The notes beneath the pieces are model-generated. The model searched no databases. It was not told where the DNA came from and was given only the letters and a program-made list of their open reading frames with translations. Positions 22,403-33,275 of a DNA stretch of 64,000 bases are shown in pieces. Origin of the DNA: Chinchilla lanigera (lineage: Eukaryota > Chordata > Mammalia > Rodentia > Chinchillidae); the NCBI RefSeq assembly GCF_000276665.1, contig NW_004955480.1, positions 5,532,763 to 5,596,762 of the forward strand, in the 5' to 3' direction. The translations under genes were made by a program, and so were the position numbers. Positions within the stretch are counted from its first letter, which is position 1; each line of letters opens with the position of its first letter.

Positions 22403-22590
22403 CCAGTACACTGCTTCTCACACTTTAAAGTGCACAAAAGTCATTTGGGGACCTTAAGAGAAATGAAGAATCTCTTTATTTTGGAATGGGCTCTGGGATT
22501 CTATGCATCTAACAGGTTATCAGGTCATACCCAAGTCACTGCTCGAGGGAACACAGTTTGTGCAGTAAGGGGCTACATGAGTAGGAAAGC
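22403..22590 (+). mobile_element. MER5A-like MITE (hAT-Charlie)
   Basis: Starts CAGTACACTGCTTCTCACAC, leading to TTTAAAGTGCACAAAAGTCATTTGG, the sense MER5A left end (CAGTGGTTCTCAAACTTTAACGTGC). The CTGGGATTCTATGCATCTAACAGG segment matches the right half. A 115-codon frame overlapping it is not a gene. Confidence 0.6.
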
Positions 22591-22789
22591 CTTGCTCAGG
22601 GAGACATATGCAGTGGGACAGGGAGAGGAGGAGGTGAAGTTCTGCACCCAAAAGCACTGCCCTTCATCACAAGACGTAACTGTGGTCACAGTGCCTCAGA
22701 AGTGGGGGTTGCAATGTTTTCCATCCAGGGAAGATAAAACCTCTCAGGTTGGGGTGTTTCATCAACAGAGAAATTAGCTATTCAACATT

Positions 22790-23150
22790 AGCAGTAATGG
22801 CAGCTGATTATACTGATTACAGGCCAGAATCCATTAAACACACACGTTCTCACTCTTCAGTCTGTCTTTTTGAGGAATGCCTACCTGGCCTGTCCAGCAT
22901 TGCTCGGCTGGCAATTGATGAATTTCCTCATCAAGGGCCTCCAGCTGTTGGAAATGTAGTTAGTTCTAAGTATGAAGAATTCTAAACAGGAGCAACTTTG
23001 ATCATTTTAACTATGCTGATAGCAAAGAGATGAGTTTGTTCGTGGATCACCCATGACACTCAATTTGATCTTGTCTAACCTCTGGATATATTCATTGCAT
23101 AGCCTCATGCCGCATTCAATCAGAGCATGCTTATTTAGCTCTTACAATAT
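22790..23150. promoter_or_regulatory. Repeat-poor block: candidate conserved non-coding element
   Basis: No repeat landmark. Contains GATTATACTGATTAC, CAATTGATGAATTT, and TTCAATCAGAGCATGC with several GATTA/TGAT cores and near-neutral GC. Inference only. Confidence 0.2.
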
Positions 23151-23807
23151 ATGTTGGGGAGAAGAATCATCAAAGATGAAGGTGATGAGGTTCAGATGGG
23201 AAACTCCTTGTTTGTAGTAATAAAGAACAGCAGTCTTGTGCCCCTGGGTCCATGCAGCATACAGAAGTCATGCCCAGAAATCTGGCACACTTAGCCAAAA
23301 AAGAATGAAAAACCTATTTGGGTTACAATGTTTGTCCACCAAGAGAAGCCACATTAGCTGGATGCTTTTCGTCTTCATCCCTAGGAGTCCTAGTCTGTGC
23401 ACAGCCGTGGCCCCAGATAATCATCACAGACCCCATTTCTCTAAATTCAAATGTACCTGTCAGTGCTCAGCCTGAGTTTGAGTGATGCCCCTCAAAAAAA
23501 GCAACAAAAAAAAAGAGGCTTTGATCTCTTCAGGCACACTGCAAGTAAGATTAATAAAAAAAAAAAAGTGCCAAACTGATGTCTACCTGAACTGACTAGG
23601 TGTTTGGTGTGCTTTTTATTTATTTTTTTTCTTTTTTCCTCCAAAGGGACACATCAAATTAATCAGAAGAAATTGCAAGCCTCAGGGAGACAGAGTCTCG
23701 CTTGTTGCTTCTTCTGTGTTCTTTCAGACGGAAAGTTAAAATCACTCACCACAAATCATGTTGCTAAAGTCACAGCCAAGAGTTAGGAAGAAAGATATCA
23801 GTTTCAT
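23151..23807. other. Unassigned DNA with A and T runs
   Basis: A-rich runs at about 23494-23515 and 23557-23567 and a T-rich run near 23618-23640. No element or exon recognised. Confidence 0.35.
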
Positions 23808-23955
23808 TTTGCAAATAATTAGAGCTTATTATGCGCCATATACTTTTCTAAGCACTACGAATGTATTAAGTAGTTTAATCCTTTTAACTACCCATCAGTC
23901 ACAAATTAACTCCATATCACAGAAGAAACTGGTTCGCACAGAAGTTGTGATTGAG
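23808..23955 (-). mobile_element. MIR SINE fragment
   Basis: Antisense MIR order: GAGCTTATTATGCGCCATATAC, TTCTAAGCACTACGAATGTATTAAG, TTTAATCCTTTTAACTACCC, then ATCACAGAAGAAACTGG. Confidence 0.75.
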
Positions 23956-24212
23956 AAAAAAAGATTCTCTCTTATAAAGAAATAAACAGGTAACAACACA
24001 AAACTTTCTGTGCAGTGAAATAAGAAGAATTAGCACATAAATTAAAAATTTTTGAAACAGAATAAGCAATTTGGGAAATTATTTGAACTTCATCTTATTT
24101 TCTATTTATCTTCTTTGCTCTTCCTTGCTATGTATTTTTTTTTCAATTTTTATGTCTCATCTTCTGGGTAACTCCATTAAAATAATGATATGTATACAGT
24201 GTGTTAACTATT

Positions 24213-24264
24213 GTTTTTCTTTCTTTCTTTGTTTCCTTCCTTCTTTACTTCTTTCTTTCTTTCT
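24213..24264. repeat. (TTTC)n microsatellite
   Basis: Imperfect TTTC/TTCC array directly abutting the T-rich end of the B1 element that follows; probably expanded from its poly(A) tail. Confidence 0.9.
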
Positions 24265-24391
24265 TTTTGAGACAGGATCTCACTATAGCTCAGGCTGGCC
24301 TTGAACTCACTCTGTAGACTAGGCTAGCCTCGAACTCATGGCAGTCCTCCTGCCTCACTCAGCCTCCCTGCTGTTCCATGATGCCTGGCTT
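24265..24391 (-). mobile_element. B1 SINE with 29-bp internal duplication
   Basis: Reverse B1: TTTTTGAGACAGGATCTCAC, then CTCAGGCTGGCCTTGAACTCA and the duplicated module TAGACTAGGCTAGCCTCGAACTCA, and CAGTCCTCCTGCCTCA. The internal duplication defines proper B1 against the primate Alu monomer and supports rodent origin. Confidence 0.9.
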
Positions 24392-24861
24392 CTCCTATTA
24401 TTTTGTTATAAAGTTTTCTTTTATTTTTTCATGAAATAAAAAGTTAAATTAAATAAAGCAGATAAAAAAGAAGTTTAGTCATTGAGCAAAAAGCAGGCAG
24501 TTAGTGGGTATTGGAGACAGACCTCCCTCAAGGCCACTCAGGCCCTTAATAACTTATTCTAACATTAGTTTGCCACAGGCCTGGTTGTAGTCAGAGGTTG
24601 CTTACCTAGACTTAGAGTATCTGGAGATACTAACCAGCTGGAGTTCATGACTTCCATACGGAAGCTCCTATATTTAAGTTAATAAACAGAGGGTTGATGG
24701 CCATCTCCAAAATTTTACCGTGTTTCTTACCTATGATGTAATTTGCTTTTTATACAGAACACTTACCTAAGTTGAATTTTAGGCTTCTCTGCAGAAAACC
24801 AAGGATAACATTCTTAAAAAGTGATGGTGCGCACATCATATATTTTCATGTACTGCAGGAG
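24392..24861. other. Unassigned DNA
   Basis: No element or exon recognised. Confidence 0.35.
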
Positions 24862-25440
24862 TTTGACAGATTCGTTCATTTGTTCAGCAAATACCAAGCT
24901 CCTACTTCATGCTAGAAGCTGTAGGCACTCGGAGTATGACAGCAAACAGAACACTATATTCCCAAGTCTAGTGTAGGAGGCAATGAGGATGTGTCAAACA
25001 TATGTAAATGTATAATGAGCTTTATGGTGATTCCTGTGAGGAAACTAAAGCAGTTGGGCAGCCCTCCTAATAAGAGATGCAATAGAGGGATTGCTGTTTT
25101 ATGTAGGGCTATCAGGAAGGTTGCTGGAAAAAAGGTATTTGACCTATGAGTGAAGAAATCATGAGCCAGAGAGGGAATATCTAGAGACAACAAGAGGGAC
25201 TGGATCCCAGGAATTATTTGTAAGAAACCAGGCAAAAAGGAGGCATTGTTTTATACACTGTTGAGACAGAGAGTAACAGAGGATTGGAACAGTGAATACC
25301 GGAGTTGAGAATGAGTTAACAGGGCCAGGTCAACTGGGATGCTCTCATGAGTGGGCAGATGGGAATGGAAATCTGACTGGAGGGGTTTTAAGAGAGCCTA
25401 GAAAAAGAGCAAATGGGGATAACTAGCAAGTAACTAACTG
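24862..25440 (-). mobile_element. L2 3' fragment, antisense
   Basis: Begins TTCGTTCATTTGTTCAGCAAATACC, the reverse of the L2 terminus, then AGCAAACAGAACACTATATTCCC. It continues with GAAGAAATCATGAGCC, GGATTGGAACAGTG and GGAATGGAAATCTGACTGGAG, matching the reverse L2 3' UTR. Non-coding. Confidence 0.65.
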
Positions 25441-25931
25441 CATTTTGCTTCAGAAGATGCAGAGAAATGGTGCTGTAGTTCGGGAGGCACATGAGGTTAG
25501 GGGACATTTTTCTGCTCTTTTCCTTACTTTTCTTTCTTCAGATAAAAGCTACTACAGTTTATTTATATGCTCATATGAACAATCTGACAAAGAGGAAATA
25601 ATTAATAGTGCAGAAAAGAGAGAAATGGATTGTTGAAATATTCCCTTCAGTATAGGAGAGGAGATGAGATACAGGGCAAAAGCAATGGAATCAGACCCAA
25701 AGAAGAACACAGAAGTTTCACCCACAGCAGGAGGAGGGAAGTCAGAGTAAAATGGGCACGTTCCAGGCAGGACAGAAGATGGGAGTCTTCCTTTATGATC
25801 TTCATTAATATTTTAATAAAATAGAGCAAGGTTGAAAACCAAAACTGGGTATGAATGACAGTAAAAGTTGAAGGTTTGAAAAAACAGAGAAGATAAAAAA
25901 TAGTTTTCTAAAATAGTATAACACTCAATGG
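25441..25931. other. Unassigned DNA
   Basis: May include further degraded L2; no exon recognised. Confidence 0.3.
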
Positions 25932-26152
25932 TTTGAAGCATGGTCATCAAACTACAGATTGTGGACCAAATCCAGCCTACTACCTACTTTTGTAAATACT
26001 TTGGTTGGAAGACAGCCACACCCATTCATTTACATAGTCTCTGCCGCTGCTTCCCTTCTATGGTGGCCAACTTGTAACTGAAAATGTACGGCCCCTAAAG
26101 TTTAAAATACCATCTCACCTTTTACAGAAAACATTTATCAAAAGCCCTGCTC
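25932..26152 (+). mobile_element. hAT-type MITE (CAGGGGTCGGCAAACT end family)
   Basis: Begins GCATGGTCATCAAACTACAG, followed by GTGGACCAAATCCAGCC, then TTTGTAAATACTTTGG, ACAGCCACACCCATTCATTTAC, TGTACGGCCCCTAAAGTTTAAAAT and ends TTTACAGAAAACATTTATCAAAAGCCCTGC. These are the landmarks of a common mammalian hAT MITE whose name I cannot fix without a search. Opposite in orientation to the copy at 37980. Confidence 0.75.
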
Positions 26153-27179
26153 TGGAGAGACGAGTTGGATTTTGATGCAGTGTTAGGAGATACAAGGCGA
26201 GTGGTCACACATTTGAAGGTAAACTAGGACACGTGAATGGGTCTCTGTGCGTGCATGAGTGCGTGCTTGCGTGCGTATGAGAACAGGGGAAAGGAGCTCT
26301 TTCCAGGAAGCTTCCACTATGTAGAAAGGAAGAGTGCTGAAATGAACCAAGACTGGTGTTCAGCCCGGCTGAGCTGAGCTGAACAGTGGACAGACTGAGG
26401 GAGCAGAGAAGAGGGTAAGGAATAGAGATGGAAATCATTGTCATTTAATTAAGGCTATTGGGGGAGCAGTACAGTAAAGTGATTTATCAATACATTTAAG
26501 TATTAAAGCTTTAGCAAACATTAAATTGAGTTATTCAAGGGAGCAAACTCTGAAACCAATTTTAAACATTGAATTCTAAAAAAAAAATACTTTTCATAAG
26601 ACTTTCTGTGTTTAACTCCAAACACTTTACACTAGCACTCATTTCTATATCAATACACACAAAAATACACACATTTACTTCATAAACTGTAGTGTATAAT
26701 TGAAAAATATGATAATGTTTGAATTTTACAGTAAAAGATGCATTGTCATTAATCTACCTCAAATACTCCCTTTGGCTCCAAACATACTTATCCCATTTTT
26801 CTTGCTGTTTTCTGAAGCAGTTTTGGAAGTCCTTCATTGAGGTATAGTGACTCCTTCCATGAGATGAAACAGAGTCAACATATCTACTTTGCGTGCCTGC
26901 TTTGACTTTGAGAAGGGCCACAAGTCACATAGGCAAAGATCTAGTGAACAAAGTGGGTGAGGACACATCATAATGTTTTTATGGTGTGTCTTTCTATTGG
27001 ATGACATGTGGTAACAATAGTCACTGTATTTTTGATCACACTTCCTAAAGACACAAACAACTTCCAGAACTGCTTTAGAAAATGGCAAGAACTATCAGAT
27101 AAGTGTGTTCAAAGGGAGAGGAGTATTAGGAAGGGGGTTCATGGTGATGTGTCTTTTGTTGTAATTTTTTAATTCAAGC
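26153..27179. other. Unassigned DNA
   Basis: Includes a short GTGCGTGC-rich stretch at about 26247-26277. Bases 26760-27090 hold an 84-codon minus frame without a recognised domain. No exon called. Confidence 0.35.
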
Positions 27180-27335
27180 ATTCACTGTATATTTTGATCA
27201 CTGTTATACATTTGTTTATTCATTTAGTCTAGAAATACTTGTGAGGCCCTGTGCTTGACCTCACAGATACAGTGGTAAACAATAGGGAAGTAGTCCTTAT
27301 TCTCTCATAGGTTACAGGCTGCTGCTTGCAATTAA
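27180..27335 (-). mobile_element. L2 3'-terminal fragment, antisense
   Basis: TTTATTCATTTAGTCTAGAAATACTTG, GTGAGGCCCTGTGCTTGACC, GATACAGTGGTAAACAATAGGG and TTATTCTCTCATAGGTTACAGGC parallel the reverse L2 end. Confidence 0.6.
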
Positions 27336-27879
27336 GATTGTGGCAGTGTCACCATTTGGGGTAATGGGAAGCCAGGTGAATCATTCTAGTAGGTGAGGAT
27401 ACAACGAAGCAAGGAATATTTGCTCCTTGGAAGGAATAACCTGTAGAAATGTCAGAGATCACTTCCAATCTCCTAGACCAAAGTTTTTCACATGGTGTAG
27501 CAATTCAATTTGTGGAGCAAATTTGGAAAGCGTGGTCAGGGAAGAGCTAGTCTCATTTGTCTAGTTTCCAAGAGGTCAGGGGAATTGCATGAGGAAGAAG
27601 TAAAATCAAAAACAGGTAGGAGAAAGGCCACGAGTTTCAATGTATGTCTTATTAATAACTCAATCTCCCCAGGGAATGGCCCCAACTGAAAGACACTAGC
27701 CAGGATTACTATCGCTGGAATGGCTTAGATGACAGACACAAAGCAGGAACTGCGATTTCATTATTTCCCCACACTGTTGATGAAATGGAGCACAGCCTGA
27801 CTTATGTGAGGTTTTTCAGTTCTTTCCAAACTAAACACAGTTTGTCAGTTTTTGAAATCATAAAGAATAACCCATCTTC
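27336..27879. other. Unassigned DNA
   Basis: Possibly more degraded L2; nothing firm. Confidence 0.3.
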
Positions 27880-28360
27880 CCACCCTTACCCTTGACCTCA
27901 CTCACAGAGCTTTTTCTTTTTTAATCATTGTGTCTCCTACATCAAATACTTTAAATGGGGAGAGTGCTGGTCTTAGCTGACTTTGTTCATGCCTGCCATC
28001 TTTCCTGATCCACCTTCAAAGTTATGGATGCATTCCAAGCTGATTAAATGGGTCACAGCCTTTCAGAGAGGCCAAAGCCAGCTGGTTCGAGTCAATTGTA
28101 TTCCTTTCAATTGGCACACGATAAATGGAGTGCTTTTCTCAAGAGGTTGACTCTGCAGTTGATGATTGATGACTTGATATTATGCCTTTCAGGCCAGCGG
28201 AACATCTCGCCCTCAGTCGGAGTCCATGAATCTGTCTATATGCTTAGATTAGATTATCTGCCCACCAAAAAACATGGTGCATGGGTTTATCTGTAAACAG
28301 TTCCACATTTAAGGATGCATTTACCCATTTTTCTGCATGCTCATGTAATTATAAAATCAT
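27880..28360. promoter_or_regulatory. Repeat-poor block with dense factor-like motifs: candidate enhancer
   Basis: No repeat landmark over about 480 bases. Contains TGATTGATGAC (28163-28173, PBX/HOX plus MEIS-like), TGATTAAATGGG, TCAATTGTATTCC, a repeated AGATTAGATTATC, GTAAACA (28293-28299, FOX-like) and GTAATTATAAAATCAT. Such motif crowding fits a developmental enhancer. This is inference only; conservation must be tested. An 82-codon frame at 28048-28296 overlaps but has no domain or splice context. Confidence 0.3.
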
Positions 28361-28463
28361 ATGTGTGTTTGTACTGATATTGATTGAGATACTGATTGTG
28401 AGGAAATAGAGGTCAAAGGGACAATTGTTTGTCCAAGAAACTAACAGGCTCCTGAGGAGACAG

Positions 28464-28488
28464 AAAAATAAATAAATAAATAAATAAA
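28464..28488. repeat. (AAAT)n microsatellite
   Basis: About six AAAT units. Confidence 0.92.
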
Positions 28489-28689
28489 GTGTAAATCTAT
28501 GGGTGTGACTCAATGTTTAACATACACAAGCACATGCTTAACACATGTGAGGCTATAGGTTCCAAAAAAGAATGAAAAAAAGTGAATAGAAGTGAGAGAG
28601 AAGCAATTAAAAGGGCCCTTAAAAGAGGGGCATCTAACTCAGCCTAGAGAATTTTTGCAACCACAGAACTAATGATATTTAAGGATAAA

Positions 28690-28882
28690 CAATTTTTCAT
28701 TGTAGGCATTATTTGATGTGTTACATAGAGTTTAAATATGTACCAGCATCCCTGACCTCTACCCACTAGGTGCCAGTAGCGCTTCCCCATGTTGTGGCAA
28801 CCAAAATTGTCTCTAGACACTACCAAATGTCTTTAAAAATGTGGGGAGACAAAATTGCTCACCTTTGAGAACCACTGGACTG
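28690..28882 (+). mobile_element. MER20 MITE (hAT-Charlie)
   Basis: Strong landmark order: ACCAGCATCCCTGACCTCTACC, CACTAGGTGCCAGTAGC, GTGGCAACCAAAATTGTCTC, TAGACACTACCAAATGTC and terminal TTTGAGAACCACTGG. MER20 copies are known in eutherians, some co-opted as regulatory elements in uterine cells; nothing here shows co-option. Confidence 0.85.
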
Positions 28883-29304
28883 TAGCATCCAGGAAGGTTC
28901 CAAACAGAAGGTAGAGCTTTAAGAATAAGCAGTTCTTCCCTCAATAAGCAAAATGAAATATATCTTCAGACCCAGGAAGCAACCCATGAAGAACTAGTAT
29001 ATTGAGAATTGTAACTTAATAGTTGGTGCAGCACAGTCTGTGAATAAGTTATCAAAGTGTACCTACAGAGGTAGACTGGCCTCAGATAAATCAAAACCGT
29101 CATAATTGGAAAGCCTTTGGCAGTTCTAAAACAAGCCATATTGTCAGAATTACCTATGCTAATATTAAAAAATATAGACATCTGGTTCCAGTATTGATGA
29201 ATCAGGATTTCGGAGAGAAAAGCTCAGGAAAGTGCATATTTTAAAAGCTCTGAGCTCAAGGAATTTTCAGAGTCTTATTTATCAAAGTTGGATGTTCGGG
29301 TGAG
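28883..29304. other. Unassigned DNA
   Basis: No element or exon recognised. Confidence 0.35.
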
Positions 29305-29445
29305 AAGCATCAATGTCACTTGGGCACTTGTTAGAAATATAGAATCTCATGCCAAACTTCTGGAAGCAGAGGCTTGATTTTTGCAAGAACCTCACATGAT
29401 ATTCTACATGCTAAAATAAAGAAACAGTGCTATAGTCTATGAAGA
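29305..29445 (+). mobile_element. MER5A-like MITE
   Basis: GCATCAATGTCACTTGGGCAC, TTGTTAGAAATATAGAATCTC and CAAGAACCTCACATGATATTC follow the MER5A order; terminal repeats are eroded. Confidence 0.55.
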
Positions 29446-29954
29446 ACCCTTAAGATTCACAAAATGAGTATCACTAATGATCTCTAGAAACACAATAGAC
29501 TTGTTTTGTCACGTTTTTGTTCAGTTAAGAACATGAAGAATGTTTAGGAGAAAAAGCAACATAAGACCACCCTTTTCAAATTTTCCCCATATGGTAAACT
29601 GAAGATTTATTAGTAATATAAAATATGGTCAGCCTTCAGAAAATCTTACGGGAGAGAAGAGAGGTAAAAGTCATTGATCATAAAATAACCCCTTATGACC
29701 CCCAATTCAATTCCATCATAAATCTACATTTTCCAGGATCACAAACCAATCCCACTATTTTAGAGCTAATGAAATGCAGAGGAAATTTACTCAATGCTGG
29801 AATGATGATAGAAAATAGATATTACTTTTAAGGACACTTTCCATTTATCATTCTAGGTCATTAGTCTATTTTAATTTCATAATAAATTGAAAATTTAACC
29901 TACCTACATACAATAATGAGATAACTAGATATAAAACCAATAATAGCAACCATC
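29446..29954. other. Unassigned AT-rich DNA
   Basis: A 68-codon plus frame at 29625-29831 has no recognised domain. Confidence 0.35.
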
Positions 29955-30140
29955 TGGAGGACATTTTCCAGTTGATCCATATTGTGTCACATAATCAATA
30001 ATTTATTATAAAATTATTATGCCTCTTCAGAGGTGAGAAAACTGAGGTGTAGTGTAGGAATGTCCATGGTCTCACAGATAATAAGCAGTGGAGTTTGAAT
30101 ATGATCTTCTGTTACCTGATGTTTTACTCCTTTCTTCCAA
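29955..30140 (-). mobile_element. MIR SINE fragment
   Basis: Antisense MIR: CATAATCAATAATTTATTATAAAA, AGAGGTGAGAAAACTGAGGTG, then CATGGTCTCACAGATAATAAGC and AGTGGAGTTTGAATATGATC. Confidence 0.6.
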
Positions 30141-30546
30141 ACCACTTTGATTTAAACTAACCTGTAAGAGGAGACAAAGTTAAGCTTCAGAATTGTTTCT
30201 CTGCATGCTTAACTACAAAATATCTAAGACTTTTTCTCCATTTGTAACTCAAAATACTATTCCTCCCCATTCTTCCAATTCACTGAAACTGACTCTCTGA
30301 AAAAGGGATTACACACACAAATCATCACAATTATGTAACTATCTGCCAAAATGGCACAATGTTTCCACTAAGAACTTTGACTCTCTTCCATTGCAAAGCT
30401 ATGCAAAATTTAAAAAGATATTTAAAAGAAAGTAAGTTTGTAATCATAAAATTCTCAAAGGACACTAAAGGAAGAAGGCATACAAAGGTAAGCAAAAATT
30501 CATGCATAGATTTGTGTCTGGGATCTCAAACAGGAAGAAGTTCCCA

Positions 30547-30685
30547 GAATGTATTTAGTGAGGGTTCTCCAGAGTAACAGGAGATTCTAATATAAATATG
30601 AGAGTATTTAGGTAGATGAATTGATATAGAAGGAGAAAACAGTGATAAAGACAAATGAGAGGAATAGAAAGGTGATAGGCAAGGT
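30547..30685 (-). mobile_element. LTR 3'-end fragment, antisense
   Basis: GAGGGTTCTCCAGAGTAACAGGAG followed by TATAAATATGAGAG is the reverse of the LTR end at 12715-12752 (TCTCTGGAGAACCCTGA). Only this end is recognised. Confidence 0.5.
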
Positions 30686-31065
30686 ATGTTAGTCAACATT
30701 CACATCTACAATATAAGAGGAGAGTTTCAATTGGTTCAATATTCAGGGGATTCAGTCTATGGTGGGCAGGCTCCAAGGCAGAAATACTGTATCATGGAAA
30801 TGGGACATGGCAAAATAAAGATGTTTAGTTCATGGAAGCCAGAAACCAGAACAGAGGAACAACAGGATAAGAACTATATATAGCACTGAAGGTCTTGCCT
30901 CCATGACCTACTCAGACACAGCCAAAATCATGCTTGACTAAACTACTAGCATTTTCTTGTCCCATGAGGCAGATCAAGCAGGATTAACTTTCAGCATCTA
31001 CCTCTGTGATCTTCACATCCAGACACACCTCCTTAAACCATACTTAATTTCCATACAAAGAGAGT
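30686..31065 (-). mobile_element. MaLR provirus: 3' LTR (minus strand)
   Basis: Matches the 5' LTR at 32562-32930 by shared order: TCAGTCTATGGTGGGCAGGCTCC, AAGGCAGAAATAC, TTAGTTCATGGAAGCCAG, CTCCATGACCTACTCAGACACAGCC and AGATCAAGCAGGATTAAC. The two LTRs are heavily diverged, so the insertion is old. Confidence 0.65.
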
Positions 31066-32561
31066 AGGAAGGTCATAATTGTATCTAACATAATACAATT
31101 AGTGTTCATACAATCAGAAACACAATCATCCCTTTTCCAAAGTTTTAACAGTTCTATCATTTTTCAAAAGCCCAAGTCTAAGTCTTTTCTGAGACTTAAA
31201 GCAGTCTTAGCTATGAATCTCTGTAAAAAATCAAAACAAAGTTATACAATCCCACAGTACAATGTCTGTAGGACATTGTAGAGGAATAGGGGAATGGATA
31301 GAGGAATGAAGGTATGGAAACGAATTGGACCAAACCAAGATTATAAACCATGAGGGCAAATATGAAATTCTGTAGTACCATTTCTGGTATCTGAGGCATA
31401 TCTTGGTAAAATCTGAGCATGACAGGATATGGCTGGTCCCACCCTTATAGCCTTGCCTAATGTTATCCACAAGGCCTCTCTCAGCCTGACTCTACTCAGA
31501 GCCTTCAATTTTCTTCTGTTGATTTTCCACATTCCTAGAATCCCTGACCTCCTGGAGTTTCTGGCGCACTTTCAGCTTCATTCCGAGAGCTTCATACACT
31601 GTCATCTCAATGGCTTCTTGTCTGACTTCCCAGGCAGACTTTAGAAATCTGAGTGGAAGCCTCCCTGACCTGTGAGACCTTCTTTCATTTTGCATGCCAG
31701 TAAGCCCAGCATCTGTGAACAATTCCAAGATCAGCTAGTAGCAGAAGCAGTAGCTATACCCCCATGAATCATGGCTGCAGCTGCCTCTGAGTTTCACTGG
31801 GTAGCTGAACATGTGAAATGAATCCCTAGAAACCAATTCTCTCAGAGACTTTTCTCAAGCAGGGTCACAGGGATGCTTATCTCAAATGAAAGACAAATAT
31901 TTTTGCACCTTTGAGCCTGCTGTCCCTGGGATATTTCTGATTCTGAAGATGGCTTTAATGCATCTTTTTTCATGCCCCTGTATTAAGTACTTGGTTTCTT
32001 TTTAATGGTGCTAAACTCTTTAGCAGCCATCTTTGGCTCCAACTCTATATATCATTTATTTTGGGCCAAAACTTCAGTGTTTCAAAATATTCTGCTCCTT
32101 AGCCCCTGATTCTTGCTGTATATCTGGCTAAAAGCAGCCCCCACTACTTGTGCTACAGTCTGAATGTTGGGCTGTCTTGAAATATCCTGTACCAGATAAA
32201 TCAGTCCACTGCCCTTAATCTCGATCTCCTGCAGTCTCAGGACATGGGTGAAATGAAGCCAAACTTTCTACCAGAGTGTAACACACATGCCTTCTATTCC
32301 AATTGCCAGTCAAGTCTTTGTTCTAAATTGAAGCATCTCGTGACTGGCCGTTAGCATCTGAACTCTTATCAGCATTAAGATCTTCTAAACTCTGACCAGA
32401 ATAATCCATCAAGTTCTTTCTTATACCATTTTGGGTCTTCTCTAAACAGCTTCTCCAAACTTTTCCAAAATCTTTCTGTAAACTAATTCAATGGCTTTGA
32501 AACCACATGATCAGATACAATCACAGCAATGAGCCCACTTCCCTTTTACCAATTTTCTGTA
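31066..32561 (-). mobile_element. MaLR internal region (minus strand), decayed
   Basis: The sequence between the two LTRs is colinear by eye with the internal region at 53830-55408: TTCCACATTCCTAGAATCCC, TCATACACTGTCATCTCAATGGC, GTGGAAGCCTCCCTGACC, GAACAATTCCAAGATC, then TTTACCAATTTTCTGTA beside the 5' LTR, the primer-binding side. MaLR elements lack env and depend on ERVL machinery. Frames are interrupted by many stops and only fragments of 60-79 codons survive. An endogenous fossil with no coding capacity. Confidence 0.7.
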
Positions 32562-32930
32562 TCTGTCTGATTTCTGGGACACAACACCTGACAACAGCAA
32601 CTTAAATAGGAGAGTTTTGCTAGGCTCATTGTTCAATCCATGTTCGGTTGGCTCCAAGGCAGACATAGTGCAGAAATGCATGACAGAACCAAACTGCTTA
32701 GTTCATGGCAGCCAGGAAACAGAATAGGGAAATACTGCTAGAAATGAAGAGACTAGGGATCATAAATAATTCCTAAGGTTGTGCTTCCATGAACCGTTCA
32801 GACACACCCAAGATGGTACTTTACTGGTAGGCATTTCTTCATCCAATGATGTCAACAAATTGGGATTAACAGCTTGAACCACTGGTAGTGCATGCATGAC
32901 TACACCATTGTGAAGCTTATACCACCTAAT
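32562..32930 (-). mobile_element. MaLR provirus: 5' LTR (minus strand)
   Basis: GACACAACACCTGACAACAGC at the U5 side, CCATGTTCGGTTGGCTCCAAGG, TAGTTCATGGCAGCCAGG, CTTCCATGAACCGTTCAGACACACCC, and GGGATTAAC toward the 5' end. The boundary at the high-coordinate side is uncertain by tens of bases. Confidence 0.65.
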
Positions 32931-33109
32931 GGGACTGTCCCATGTCACTCAATGGGACAGTCACCCATGTACCACCTGTAGTTCAGAGCCAATAGGCAGT
33001 GAGACATATAAATTACAGCCTCATCTTAAATGTGTTAATGGTTGTAAAAGAATATCTAACAACACTCCTATTATTAATATGCTACATAAAATAATCAAAA
33101 TAACATATA

Positions 33110-33275
33110 TAGAGTGCTGTGCCTGGTGACTGACTTTTACATGAATTCTTTTAAGACTTCCAACAATTCCATGATGTATGTAAAATTGCCTCCATTTTAC
33201 AAATGAGGACATTGAGGTACAAAGATTAAATAACTTATCCAAGATGAAAGAGTAAGAAGTGGTGGCACCGTCATA
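33110..33275 (-). mobile_element. MIR SINE fragment
   Basis: Antisense MIR: GAGTGCTGTGCCTGGTGAC, CCAACAATTCCATGATGTATG, CCTCCATTTTACAAATGAGGACATTG, then AACTTATCCAAGATGAAAGAG. Confidence 0.85.
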
